A DNA stretch of 64,000 bases from positions 1,922,001 through 1,986,000 of the forward strand of contig NZ_LT796768.1 in the NCBI RefSeq assembly GCF_900167475.1. The letters run 5' to 3'. The stretch is from Aeromicrobium choanae (lineage in GTDB: Bacteria; Actinomycetota; Actinomycetes; Propionibacteriales; Nocardioidaceae). Positions 45,307 to 53,779 of the stretch are shown here, piece after piece; position 1 is the stretch's first letter, and each line of letters begins with the position of its first letter. The position numbers and the translations under genes are program-made. The notes under the pieces were generated by a model. It did no database searches, had not been told where the DNA came from, and saw only the letters and a list, made by a program, of their open reading frames with translations.

Positions 45307-46118
45307 CCAGCCTGCGATCCTCCGAGGCCGTCCCGGTCACCCTGCGGTCCGCGCTCGTGCTCGCCGCCGCCAGCGTCGCGGGGCTGCTCATGCTGCTGTG
45401 GCCGCTCATCTTCGCGCCGGCGCCGGACCAGACGCGCGTCGACCAGCCCTTCATCTTCATGGTGCTGATGCCCGTGGTCGTCCTCGTGGTGATCGCCGAG
45501 CTCTCCGAGGGCGGTCTGGACTCGAAGGCGCTCGCGATGCTCGGCGTGCTGAGCGCGATCAACGCGGCGGTGCGTCCCCTGGGCGCGGGCGTCGCCGGCG
45601 TCGAGCCGATCTTCTTCCTGCTGATCCTCGGCGGTCGCGTCTTCGGGCCCGGCTTCGGCTTCGTGCTGGGGTGCACGAGCCTGTTCGCGTCGGCGCTGCT
45701 CACCTCGGGCGTCGGTCCGTGGCTGCCGTTCCAGATGCTGTGTGCGGCGTGGGTCGGCATGGGCGCCGGCCTGCTTCCGCGGCGGCTGACCGGCCGGTCC
45801 GAGATCGCCGCGCTCGCCGTCTACGCCGTGGTCGCGGCGTTCGCCTACGGGCTGCTGATGAACCTCTCCTCCTGGCCGTTCACCCTCGGCATTGCGATCC
45901 CGGGCGCGGAGGACTCGCTGGCGATGGTCCCCGGCGACCCCGTGCTGGAGAACCTGCAGCGCTTCCTCGTCTTCACCCTGCTCACGTCGTTCTGGGGCTG
46001 GGACCTCGGCCGTGCGATCACGAACTGCCTGCTGGTGCTCGCGCTCGGGCCGGCCGTCCTCGCTACGTTGAGACGCGCCGCCCGGCGCGCCCGCTTCCTC
46101 TCCAAGGAGTCCACATGA
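45303..46118 (+). CDS. ECF transporter S component, probably cobalamin-specific
   Basis: A 271-residue membrane protein with 6-7 helices and the ECF S-component look: VLSAINAAVRPLGAGVAGVEPIFFLLILGGRVFGPGFGFVLG (cited in part) carries the A-x3-A motif region that meets EcfT. PWLPFQMLCAAWVGMGAGLLP is a conserved S-component helix. The specificity for cobalamin comes from the B12 riboswitch in front of the operon and from the DUF4430 neighbours, as in the predicted CbrT group. It could in principle carry another corrinoid. GTG 45303 overlaps the ATPase stop. Confidence 0.82.
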   Translation: MTSLRSSEAVPVTLRSALVLAAASVAGLLMLLWPLIFAPAPDQTRVDQPFIFMVLMPVVVLVVIAELSEGGLDSKALAMLGVLSAINAAVRPLGAGVAGVEPIFFLLILGGRVFGPGFGFVLGCTSLFASALLTSGVGPWLPFQMLCAAWVGMGAGLLPRRLTGRSEIAALAVYAVVAAFAYGLLMNLSSWPFTLGIAIPGAEDSLAMVPGDPVLENLQRFLVFTLLTSFWGWDLGRAITNCLLVLALGPAVLATLRRAARRARFLSKEST

Positions 46119-46756
46119 AGAGCCTGCTCGCCCGCCTCGCCGCGGTGACCCTGCTGTCGGCGAGCGTCGTCGCGCTGCCGACGGCCGCCACCGCCGAGGG
46201 GTCCTGCGAGTCGCCCGAGGACGTCCCGATCGTGCTGGAGTTCGGCTCGCTCGACGGCGAGGACCGGGTCCTGTGCGCCCAGGACTCCGCGGGCACGACC
46301 GGCCTCGAGGCCCTCGACGAGGCCGGCGTCGAGACGGCCGAGACGAGCGGTGCGATGCCGATGGTGTGCCGCATCGACGGGCTGCCGACGCCGGAGCAGG
46401 AGAAGTGCGGCAACGCGCTGAACGGTCCGGGCTACTGGGCGTTCCTCGTGGCCAAGGAGGGTCAGGACTGGGGCTACGCCTCGGTGGGCCTTCAGGAGTA
46501 CGAGCTGGCCGAGGGTGACTTCGTCGCGCTCAAGTACCACCTCATGGCCGACGGCGAGAACGTCCCGGTCGACGCCGCGGCCGACGCGTCCACGCGCGCC
46601 GCCGCCGAGGCTTCCGGCCACGAGGACCACGCGAGCGGTGACCACGAGGACGACGAGTCGTCCTCGCTCGCCACGGTGGCGCTGCCGATCGCGATCGTGG
46701 CCGCGCTGCTGGTGGCCGTGGCCGCCTTCGTCGTCGCCCGCCGCCGCCGCGACTGA
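46115..46756 (+). CDS. membrane-anchored DUF4430-like protein 2
   Basis: A 213-residue protein: a signal peptide (about 1-28), a four-cysteine DUF4430-like domain (30-145), an acidic His/Asp-rich stalk (for example EDHASGDHEDDE), one membrane helix (about 187-207) and an Arg-rich end. MVCRIDGLPTPEQEKC, GPGYWAFLVAKEG and DWGYASVGLQEYEL match the spacing in the first DUF4430-like protein. The His/Asp-rich stalk is unusual and might bind metal. ATG 46115 follows AAGGAG and overlaps the S-component stop, so it is part of the transporter unit. Confidence 0.8.
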   Translation: MKSLLARLAAVTLLSASVVALPTAATAEGSCESPEDVPIVLEFGSLDGEDRVLCAQDSAGTTGLEALDEAGVETAETSGAMPMVCRIDGLPTPEQEKCGNALNGPGYWAFLVAKEGQDWGYASVGLQEYELAEGDFVALKYHLMADGENVPVDAAADASTRAAAEASGHEDHASGDHEDDESSSLATVALPIAIVAALLVAVAAFVVARRRRD

Positions 46757-46815
46757 GCCCACCGCCCCACTCGCGACCCCGGTGTGCGCCACTCGGCGAG
46801 GGAGGTCCGCGAACG

Positions 46816-47982
46816 TCAGTCCGCGGCGGCCAGCAGCTCGGCGCTGGCCTGCTCGATCGCCTCGGGCGAGAGCACGTGGGCGATCGCCATGGCCGCCGCG
46901 CCCAGGACGCCCGACTGCTCCCCGCTGACCGACGGGACGATGCGCAGGTGCTCGGTCGCCAGCGGCAGTGAGCGCCGGTAGACCTCCTCGCGGATGCCGG
47001 CCAGCAGGTGCTCGCCGGCCTCGGCGAGGGCACCGCCGATCACCACGACCGACGGGTTGATGAAGTTCACGATCATCGCGAGCACGTCGCCGATGTCGCG
47101 GCCCGCCTGGCGCACGGCCTGGATCGCGGCCAGGTCGCCGGAGCGGACGAGGTCGACGACGTGGGTCGCCTCGGTCACCCCGGGCCGGCCCAGCACCCGC
47201 GCGATCGCGGGTCCGGCGGCCAGCGCCTCGAGGCAGCCGACGTTGCCGCAGCGGCACAGCACGTCGCTCCCGCGGGAGACGCGGATGTGCCCGATGTCCC
47301 CGGCGGTGCCCTGGCCGCCGCGCTGGAGCTCGCCACCGGCGATGATGCCGGCGCCGATGCCCGTGGCCGCCTTGATGAGGATCAGGTCGTCCTCGTCGGG
47401 GAACTGGGTGTCCTGCTCGCCCAGCGCCATGATGTTCACGTCGTTGTCGATGAGCACCGGCACGTCGAACGAGCGCCGGACGAACTGCGGCACGTCGAAC
47501 CGGTCCCAGCCCGGCATGATCGGCGGGTTGATCGCGCGGCCGGTCGAGTGCTCCACCGGGCCGGGCAGGCCGATGCCGATGCCCGCCAGGTCGGCGCGGG
47601 GGCGGCCGGTCTGGAGCATCAGGCGATCGATGGTCGCGGTCACCCAGCGGAGCACGGGCACGGGGCCGTCGGCGATGTCCAGGTCCTCGCGGTCCTGCGC
47701 GAGCACGGCACCGGACAGATCGACGATCGCCGCGCGGGCGTGGCGTGCGCCGAGGTCGATCGCGGCCACGACGCGCGCGCCATTGTTGACGGCGAGCAGG
47801 GACGGCGGGCGGCCGCCCGTGGAGCTGCGACCGCCGTACGGCGCGATCAGGCCGAGCCGCAGCAGCAGGTCGACCCGCGAGGCCACGGTGGAGCGCGCCA
47901 GACCACTCGACGCCGCCAGCTCGGCGCGGGTCATGGGCCGACCCTCGCGCTGGAGCAGTGCGAACACGTCGCTGGTCTTCAC
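46816..47982 (-). CDS. ROK-family transcriptional repressor
   Basis: A 388-residue regulator. The N-terminal winged helix (about 3-60) has MTRAELAASSGLARSTVASRVDLLL. The ROK sugar-kinase-like domain follows, with GIGIGLPGPVEH, NDVNIMALGE, and the zinc motif CRCGNVGCLEALA. IDLGARHARAAIVDL is an ATP-site relic, as in XylR/NagC-type repressors. It is divergent from the sugar transporter operon and 93 bp away, so it very likely represses that operon and is released by its sugar or a sugar phosphate. Confidence 0.9.
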   Translation of the reverse strand: MKTSDVFALLQREGRPMTRAELAASSGLARSTVASRVDLLLRLGLIAPYGGRSSTGGRPPSLLAVNNGARVVAAIDLGARHARAAIVDLSGAVLAQDREDLDIADGPVPVLRWVTATIDRLMLQTGRPRADLAGIGIGLPGPVEHSTGRAINPPIMPGWDRFDVPQFVRRSFDVPVLIDNDVNIMALGEQDTQFPDEDDLILIKAATGIGAGIIAGGELQRGGQGTAGDIGHIRVSRGSDVLCRCGNVGCLEALAAGPAIARVLGRPGVTEATHVVDLVRSGDLAAIQAVRQAGRDIGDVLAMIVNFINPSVVVIGGALAEAGEHLLAGIREEVYRRSLPLATEHLRIVPSVSGEQSGVLGAAAMAIAHVLSPEAIEQASAELLAAAD

Positions 47983-47985
47983 GGT

Positions 47986-48004
47986 GCTGATTCAACCATT
48001 CAGC
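47986..48004. promoter_or_regulatory. candidate ROK operator in AT-rich intergenic region
   Basis: GCTGATTCAACCATTCAGC has 5-bp inverted ends, and TTCAA (47991-47995) pairs with TTGAA (48008-48012). The whole 93-bp gap (47983-48075) is distinctly AT-rich for this genome. It holds promoter-like TTGAAC (48009-48014), and CACAGT 6 nt before GTG 48076. Confidence 0.45.
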
Positions 48005-48075
48005 CTTTTGAACGTCCAGCCGACAACTTTTACCGAATACTCGACAGAAGTGGAGATCTGTGTCACAGTGCTTGC

Positions 48076-49599
48076 GTGAACGAGGCTGACGTGAACGTGC
48101 GCGAGACCGCGCCGGTGCTGCGCGTCCGCGCCGTGACGAAGGCCTTCGTCGGCAACCAGGTCCTCCACGGTGTGGACCTCGACCTGGTGGCCGGACAGGT
48201 GCTCGGACTCGTCGGCGAGAACGGCGCCGGGAAGTCGACGCTGATGAAGATCCTCGCCGGCGTGCACCCGGCCGACTCGGGCTCGATCGAGCTGGACGGC
48301 GAGGCGGTGAGCTTCGGCCACCCCGTCGAGGCCCAGCGCGCCGGGCTCGCCACGGTGTTCCAGGAGTTCAACCTGCTGCCCGAGCGGACCATCGCCGAGA
48401 ACATCCACCTCGGACGCGAGCCCCGCGGACGCGGTGGCCTCGTCGACACGCGCCGCATGGAGCAGGAGACCACCGCGCTGCTGAGCGGCCTGGGCATCGA
48501 GGGGCTGCGCGCGTCGCGTCGGGTCCGCTCGCTCTCGGTCGCCGAGCAGCAGATCGTCGAGATCGCCAAGGCCGTCAGCTTCGACGCCCGCGTCATCCAG
48601 ATGGACGAGCCGACCGCCGCGCTCGCCGACCACGAGGTCGAGCTGCTCTACGGGATCGTGCGCAGGCTGACGTCGCGCGGTGTCGCCATCGTCTACGTCT
48701 CCCACCGGCTGCGCGAGGTCCTGGACCTGTGCGACACGGTGACCGTGCTCAAGGACGGCCGCCAGGTCGACACGCGCCCCGCGTCCGAGCTCGACGAGGC
48801 CACGCTGGTGCGCCTCATGGTGGGACGTCCGATGGACTCGTTCATCCCCGACCCGACCCCGGGCACCACGGTCGGCGAGCCGCGACTGCAGCTGCGCGGC
48901 GCCGGCAATGGCTACGTCGACGACATCGACCTGACGCTGCGCGCGGGCGAGATCGTCGGCATCGCGGGCCTGCAGGGCTCGGGTCGCACCGAGCTGCTCG
49001 AGGCGATCTTCGGGATCGAGCCCTTCACACGGGGCGAGATCACCGTCGACGGCGCGGCCACGCCGATCGGCTCCCCGCGCCGCGCCATCCGCTCGGGCCT
49101 GGCCCTCGTCACCGAGGATCGCAAGGCCACCGGCCTGGCACTGCAGCAGTCCCTGCTCGACAACGCGCTCGGCGTGGTCCGCGCCGTCTTCCCGCGACGC
49201 ACGGAGGCGGCCCGGCGCGAGGTGCCCGGCCTGTTCGGCTCCCTGTCGGTCTCGGCCCGCTCGCTGAGCCAGGAGGCCCAGTTCCTCTCCGGCGGCAACC
49301 AGCAGAAGGTCGTCCTGGCGCGCTGGCTGTCCACCGATCCGCGGATCGTGCTGCTCGACGAGCCCACGCGCGGCATCGACGTCGGCGCGAAGCACGCCAT
49401 CTACGAGGTCATGCGCGAGCTGGCCGCCCGCGGGATCGCCGTCCTCATGGTGTCCAGCGAGCTGCCCGAGGTCATCGGGATGTCCGACCGGGTCCTCGTG
49501 ATGCGCGACGGCCGGCTCGCCGGCGAGCTGCCCGGGGGCTCCGACGAGGAGACGATCCTGTCGCTCGCCGCCGGCCTGGACGAGGAGATCGCCTCATGA
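48076..49599 (+). CDS. sugar ABC transporter ATP-binding protein (RbsA/MglA type, fused)
   Basis: A 507-residue protein with two ABC halves. The first has GENGAGKST (about 55), SLSVAEQQIVEIAKA and VIQMDEPTAAL. The second has GLQGSGRTE, where Lys of Walker A is Arg as is usual in this family, then FLSGGNQQKVVLARWL and VLLDEPTRGID. It powers ribose/xylose/galactose-type importers. GTG 48076 is chosen from the CACAGT 6 nt upstream; GTG 48091 is an alternative. It overlaps the next permease by ATGA. Confidence 0.9.
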   Translation: MNEADVNVRETAPVLRVRAVTKAFVGNQVLHGVDLDLVAGQVLGLVGENGAGKSTLMKILAGVHPADSGSIELDGEAVSFGHPVEAQRAGLATVFQEFNLLPERTIAENIHLGREPRGRGGLVDTRRMEQETTALLSGLGIEGLRASRRVRSLSVAEQQIVEIAKAVSFDARVIQMDEPTAALADHEVELLYGIVRRLTSRGVAIVYVSHRLREVLDLCDTVTVLKDGRQVDTRPASELDEATLVRLMVGRPMDSFIPDPTPGTTVGEPRLQLRGAGNGYVDDIDLTLRAGEIVGIAGLQGSGRTELLEAIFGIEPFTRGEITVDGAATPIGSPRRAIRSGLALVTEDRKATGLALQQSLLDNALGVVRAVFPRRTEAARREVPGLFGSLSVSARSLSQEAQFLSGGNQQKVVLARWLSTDPRIVLLDEPTRGIDVGAKHAIYEVMRELAARGIAVLMVSSELPEVIGMSDRVLVMRDGRLAGELPGGSDEETILSLAAGLDEEIAS

Positions 49600-50591
49600 G
49601 GGCACGGCTGGCGGGCCTCGACTCCACGATGATCGTGTTCGTCGTGCTGGCGGTTTCGATCGTCGCCGGCTCGATCATCACGGCGCTCGAGGGCCGCAAC
49701 TTCTTCAGCGTCGGCAACATCGACAACGTCCTGACCACCATGACGATCCTGGGCCTGATCGCGATCGGCCAGACGCTCGTGATCCTCGTGGGCTCGCTGG
49801 ACCTCTCGGTGCCGTTCATGGTCAGCCTCGCCAGCGTGCTGGCGGGCGGGATCATGGCCGACCGCTCCGCGAACATCCCCCTCGGCGTCGCGGTGGCGCT
49901 GGGCGTCGCGGTCCTCTTCGGCCTGCTGAACGGCCTGATCGTCAGCATGCTCCACGTCCACGGCTTCATCGCCACGCTCGGCACGGGCCTGGTCGTCTCG
50001 GGCTTCCTCGGGTCGAACTACCAGGGCAGCTCGGGCACGGCACCGTACGCCTTCCGGCTGCTCGACGCGACGCGGATCGGCCCGGTGCCGGTGGCGACGC
50101 TCATCATGCTGGTCTGTGCCGGCCTGGCCGTGCTGATGCTGCGCCGCACGCGCCTCGGGCACCACATCTACGCCGTCGGCGGCAACGCCGAGGTGGCGCG
50201 CATGTCGGGCGTCCGGACGCAGGTCCCGATCGTCGCCGCGCACGTCATCTGCTCGGTGACGGCCGCCCTCGCGGGTCTGCTGCTGCTCGCGCGCCTCGGC
50301 GTCGGCCAGCCGACGGTCGGCTCGCAGGCCGGCTACGACCTCATGTCCATCGCGGCGGTCGTGCTCGGCGGCACCCTGCTGTCGGGCGGCAAGGGCAGCA
50401 TCGTCGGCACGATCGCGGGCGTCGGCATCTTCGCCGTCCTCGACAACGTCATGGGCGTCATGGAGCTGAACCCGTTCCTGAAGGACGTCGTGCGCGGCAT
50501 CGTCATCGTCGTCGCGGTCGCCGTCTACGCGCGCCGCGAGATCGACCGGCGGCCCGAGCGCTTCGGCGCGACGAAGGAGGTCGTGTCATGA
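49596..50591 (+). CDS. sugar ABC transporter permease (RbsC type), first
   Basis: A 331-residue membrane protein with 8-10 helices. TMTILGLIAIGQTLVILVGSLDLSV, GLLNGLIVSMLHVHGFIATLGTG and YAVGGNAEVARMSGVR are the signatures of the ribose-type (BPD_transp_2) permease family. SIAAVVLGGTLLSGGKGSI is the ATPase contact loop. It pairs with the second permease to form the channel, with ATGA overlaps at both ends. Confidence 0.92.
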   Translation: MRARLAGLDSTMIVFVVLAVSIVAGSIITALEGRNFFSVGNIDNVLTTMTILGLIAIGQTLVILVGSLDLSVPFMVSLASVLAGGIMADRSANIPLGVAVALGVAVLFGLLNGLIVSMLHVHGFIATLGTGLVVSGFLGSNYQGSSGTAPYAFRLLDATRIGPVPVATLIMLVCAGLAVLMLRRTRLGHHIYAVGGNAEVARMSGVRTQVPIVAAHVICSVTAALAGLLLLARLGVGQPTVGSQAGYDLMSIAAVVLGGTLLSGGKGSIVGTIAGVGIFAVLDNVMGVMELNPFLKDVVRGIVIVVAVAVYARREIDRRPERFGATKEVVS

Positions 50592-51658
50592 CGACCCGTG
50601 TGCTCCCCCTCCACGAGGGCACGCCGGGCCGGCGGTTCCTGGCCGTCCTGGCCACTCCCGGCGGCGCGGTCTTCCTCCTCGTCATCGCGCTGCTGCTCGC
50701 GATCATCGCGTCCAACCCGAGCTTCGCCGACGGCAACGCGCTGATCCGCTTCGCGGGCCGCACGGCGCCGATCGCGATCGCCGCGATGGGCCAGTACTTC
50801 GTCATCGTCAGCGGCGAGTTCGACCTCTCCATGGGAGCGGTCATCGCCGCCCAGGTGGTGCTGGCCGGCAACGTCATCGGTCAGGACGAGGCGCGCATCC
50901 TCCCGGGCCTGCTGCTCATGCTGGTCGTCGGCGCCGGGATCGGGCTGCTCAACGGGCTGGCCACGACGCTGCTCAAGGTGCCGAGCTTCATCGTCACGCT
51001 CGGCATGATGCTGTCGCTCACCGGCCTCGTGCGGTACGTCACCGGGGGCGCCGCCACGGGCAACCCCTCCGACCGCTTCCGCGAGATCGGCCGCGGCGGC
51101 ATCGAGAACGTGCCGCTCGTCGGGATGATCCCGTACCCGCTGATCGTGCTCCTCGTCGTCGGGGCGTTCGCCGTGTGGCTCATGCGCCGTCCGTTCGGCC
51201 GCACCCTGATCGCCGCCGGCGACAACCCCGAGTCCGCACGCTTCTCCGGCACGCCGCTGTGGTGGACCAAGACGCGGGCCTTCATGATCTCGTCCCTGTC
51301 CGCGACGGTCGCGGGCATCCTGCTGGTCGGCTACGCCGGCGTGCACCCCTCAGTCGGCGGCGGCTACGAGTTCGCCGCGATCACGGCGGTCGTGCTCGGC
51401 GGCGTGGTCCTCGGCGGCGGACGCGGCTGGGTCCTCTCAGCCGCGGCGGGCGCCTTCGCGCTCGAGCTGCTGTTCGTGCTGCTGACGAGCCTCGGCATCG
51501 CGTCGACCTGGCGTGACACGGTGCAGGGCCTCATCATCATCGCGGCCGTCGCCCTCGCGGGCCGGGCCTGGCAGGGCGCCGGGCGCCGCCGCGGCCCCAC
51601 GACTTCTCCACCCCCATCACCCCAGCCCGCCACGGGCGCAACGACAGGAGAGAACTGA
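50588..51658 (+). CDS. sugar ABC transporter permease (RbsC type), second
   Basis: A 356-residue membrane protein of the same family: TAPIAIAAMGQYFVIVSGEFDLSMG, KVPSFIVTLGMMLSLTGLVRYVTGG and LIAAGDNPESARFSG, then AITAVVLGGVVLGGGRGW. The C-terminal tail is Pro/Ser-rich. Having two different permeases rather than a homodimer is a less common form of ribose-type transporter. Its stop overlaps the binding-protein ATG (TGATG). Confidence 0.92.
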   Translation: MTTRVLPLHEGTPGRRFLAVLATPGGAVFLLVIALLLAIIASNPSFADGNALIRFAGRTAPIAIAAMGQYFVIVSGEFDLSMGAVIAAQVVLAGNVIGQDEARILPGLLLMLVVGAGIGLLNGLATTLLKVPSFIVTLGMMLSLTGLVRYVTGGAATGNPSDRFREIGRGGIENVPLVGMIPYPLIVLLVVGAFAVWLMRRPFGRTLIAAGDNPESARFSGTPLWWTKTRAFMISSLSATVAGILLVGYAGVHPSVGGGYEFAAITAVVLGGVVLGGGRGWVLSAAAGAFALELLFVLLTSLGIASTWRDTVQGLIIIAAVALAGRAWQGAGRRRGPTTSPPPSPQPATGATTGEN

Positions 51659-52842
51659 TGCGCGCATCCATGAGAGGGGTACTGGTGTCGGCCGCGGCCG
51701 TCCTGGTACTGGCCGGCTGCAGCACGGACGACGTGCCCGACTCCGGAGACGACGACTCGGGATCCCAGGACACCGAGTGGTTCGTCCAGGCTGACTTCGA
51801 CCGCCAGAACGAACAGCGCAGCGCCAGCTTCGAGGGCGATCCCGCCACGCCGTGGATGCAGTACATCGCCGGCGACATGACCGACACGGCCAAGTTCAAG
51901 ACCGACGGCGCCAAGAAGGTCTGCTTCGCGAACGCCTCGATCAGCAACCCGTGGCGCCAGACCGGCTGGATCACGATGCAGCAGCAGCTGAAGGTGATGC
52001 AGGACGAGGGCGTCGTCTCGCAGATGGAGACCCGCGACGCGCAGGACTCCGACGACACGCAGATCGCCGACATCGACTACTTCATCAAGGAGGGCAACTG
52101 CGACGCCTTCATCATCTCGCCGAACTCCACGGCGGCGATGACGCCGGCCGTCGAGCGCGCCTGTGAGACCGGCAAGCCGGTCGTGGTGTTCGACCGCGGC
52201 GTCGACACCGACTGCGCGACCACGTTCATCCACCCGATCGGTGGCTACGCGTGGGGCATCGACACGGCCGAGTTCCTGGTGGACAACCTCGAGAAGGGCG
52301 ACAAGGTCATCGCGCTGCGCATCCTGCCCGGCGTCGACGTCCTCGAGACCCGCTGGGCCGCGGCCGAGAAGATCTTCGACGAGAACGACATCGACGCGGA
52401 GGACCAGTTCACCGACGCCGATCCCACCAAGATCAAGCAGATCATCACCGACGCGATCAACCAGGACGACATCAAGGGCGTCTGGATGGACGCCGGTGAC
52501 GGTGCCGTCGCGGCCATCGAGGCCTTCGAGGACGCGGGCAAGGACTACCCGGTCATGACCGGTGAGGACGAGATGAGCTTCCTGCGCAAGTGGGAGGACA
52601 CCGGGCTGACCGGCCTGGCGCCCGTCTACTCCAACTTCCAGTGGCGCACCCCGCTGCTGGCCCTGCAGAAGATCTTCGCGGGCGAGGAGGTGCCGGCCGA
52701 GTGGGTCCTGCCCCAGGCGCCGATCACCGAGGACAGCCGTGCGGAGTTCCTGAAGGCCAACGACGGGATGCCCGACGGGCACTACGCCAAGTTCGGCGGC
52801 GAGGACCTCCCGGGCTTCCCGAAGGCCTGGCAGGACCGCTGA
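51658..52842 (+). CDS. sugar ABC substrate-binding lipoprotein (Peripla_BP_4)
   Basis: A 394-residue lipoprotein with lipobox LAGC (Cys21) and an Asp/Ser-rich tether. The family-B sugar-binding fold shows as KVCFANASISNPWRQTGW, CDAFIISPNSTAAMTPAV, KPVVVFDRGVDT and KGVWMDAGDGAVAAIEAFE. This group binds pentoses, hexoses, polyols or inositols. The 50-residue stretch before the first strand, with DFDRQNEQRS and TPWMQYIAG, is longer than in classic RbsB. A strong hairpin follows the stop and may keep this mRNA segment abundant. Confidence 0.9.
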   Translation: MRASMRGVLVSAAAVLVLAGCSTDDVPDSGDDDSGSQDTEWFVQADFDRQNEQRSASFEGDPATPWMQYIAGDMTDTAKFKTDGAKKVCFANASISNPWRQTGWITMQQQLKVMQDEGVVSQMETRDAQDSDDTQIADIDYFIKEGNCDAFIISPNSTAAMTPAVERACETGKPVVVFDRGVDTDCATTFIHPIGGYAWGIDTAEFLVDNLEKGDKVIALRILPGVDVLETRWAAAEKIFDENDIDAEDQFTDADPTKIKQIITDAINQDDIKGVWMDAGDGAVAAIEAFEDAGKDYPVMTGEDEMSFLRKWEDTGLTGLAPVYSNFQWRTPLLALQKIFAGEEVPAEWVLPQAPITEDSRAEFLKANDGMPDGHYAKFGGEDLPGFPKAWQDR

Positions 52843-52849
52843 TCGCGAA

Positions 52850-52881
52850 CCGGGTGGCGGCGACTCGGCGCCGCCACCCGG
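52850..52881 (+). terminator. hairpin after the sugar-binding protein gene
   Basis: CCGGGTGGCGGCG (52850-52862) pairs perfectly with CGCCGCCACCCGG (52869-52881) around a 6-nt loop. No T-run follows and the operon continues 32 bp later, so partial termination or 3'-end protection of the binding-protein mRNA is more likely than full stop. Confidence 0.65.
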
Positions 52882-52912
52882 GACCCACCCGTCCCTCTCG
52901 ACAGGAGAAGTC

Positions 52913-53779
52913 GTGCGCAGCATCGGCATCAACACGTGGGTCTGGCAGTCGCCGCTCACCGACGCCACGGTCGAGGCTCGCCTGGAGCACGTCGCCGCCC
53001 TCGGCTTCGACGCGGTCGAGTTGCCGCTGGAGAACCTCGGTGACCTGACGGCGGACGTCGTCGGACCGGCCCTCGAGCGCACCGGCCTCGCTCCTTCGGT
53101 CGTCGGCGCGATGGCGCCGGGACGCGATCTCGTCGGGGCGGACGACGAGGCCGTCGCCATCACGCAGGAGTACCTGCGGGGGTGCGTCGACCTCGCCGCC
53201 GGCATCGGGGCCGACGCGGTCTGCGGCCCCTTCTACGCGGCGACCGGCCGCACGTGGCGGCTGTCGCCCGACGAGCGCCGCGACGCCTACCGGCAGTGGC
53301 GCGAGCACCTCGCGCCGGTCGTGGAGCACGCGGCATCCCGCGGCGTGCGGATCGGCATCGAGCCGCTGAACCGCTACGAGACGTCGCTCGTCAACACGGT
53401 CGACCAGGCGCTCGAAGGCCTCGACGGACTCCTCGGAGCTTCCCTCGGCCTCGCCCTGGACACGTATCACCTGAACATCGAGGAGCGGTCCAGCGCCGGT
53501 GCGATCCGTGCGGCGGGCGAGCACCTCGTTCACATCCAGGTCTGCGGCAGCGACCGCGGGGCGCCCGGCGGCGACCAGACCGACTGGGACGCCCTGATCG
53601 GCGCCCTCGACGAGGTCGGGCACACCGGCCCCCTCGTCATCGAGAGCTTCACGGCCGAGAACGCCTCGATCGCCACGGCGGCGTCGATCTGGCGGCCCCT
53701 CGCGCCGACGCAGGACGACCTCGCGCGCGACGGTCTGGCGTTCCTGCGCGAGCTGACCCGGACGGGGGAGTCACGATGA
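52913..53779 (+). CDS. sugar isomerase/epimerase, D-tagatose/D-psicose 3-epimerase-like
   Basis: A 288-residue TIM-barrel of the xylose-isomerase-like superfamily. GIEPLNRYETSLVNT matches the E-P-L-N-R-x-E-T signature of ketose 3-epimerases, where the first Glu is catalytic. LALDTYHLNIEE gives the metal Asp and His, VHIQVCGSDRGAPG the next His-region, and LVIESF the last Glu. Such enzymes use Mn or Co to invert C3 of ketoses, but related enzymes act on inositols or hydroxypyruvate. GTG 52913 follows AGGAG. It overlaps the dehydrogenase by ATGA. Confidence 0.85.
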   Translation: MRSIGINTWVWQSPLTDATVEARLEHVAALGFDAVELPLENLGDLTADVVGPALERTGLAPSVVGAMAPGRDLVGADDEAVAITQEYLRGCVDLAAGIGADAVCGPFYAATGRTWRLSPDERRDAYRQWREHLAPVVEHAASRGVRIGIEPLNRYETSLVNTVDQALEGLDGLLGASLGLALDTYHLNIEERSSAGAIRAAGEHLVHIQVCGSDRGAPGGDQTDWDALIGALDEVGHTGPLVIESFTAENASIATAASIWRPLAPTQDDLARDGLAFLRELTRTGESR

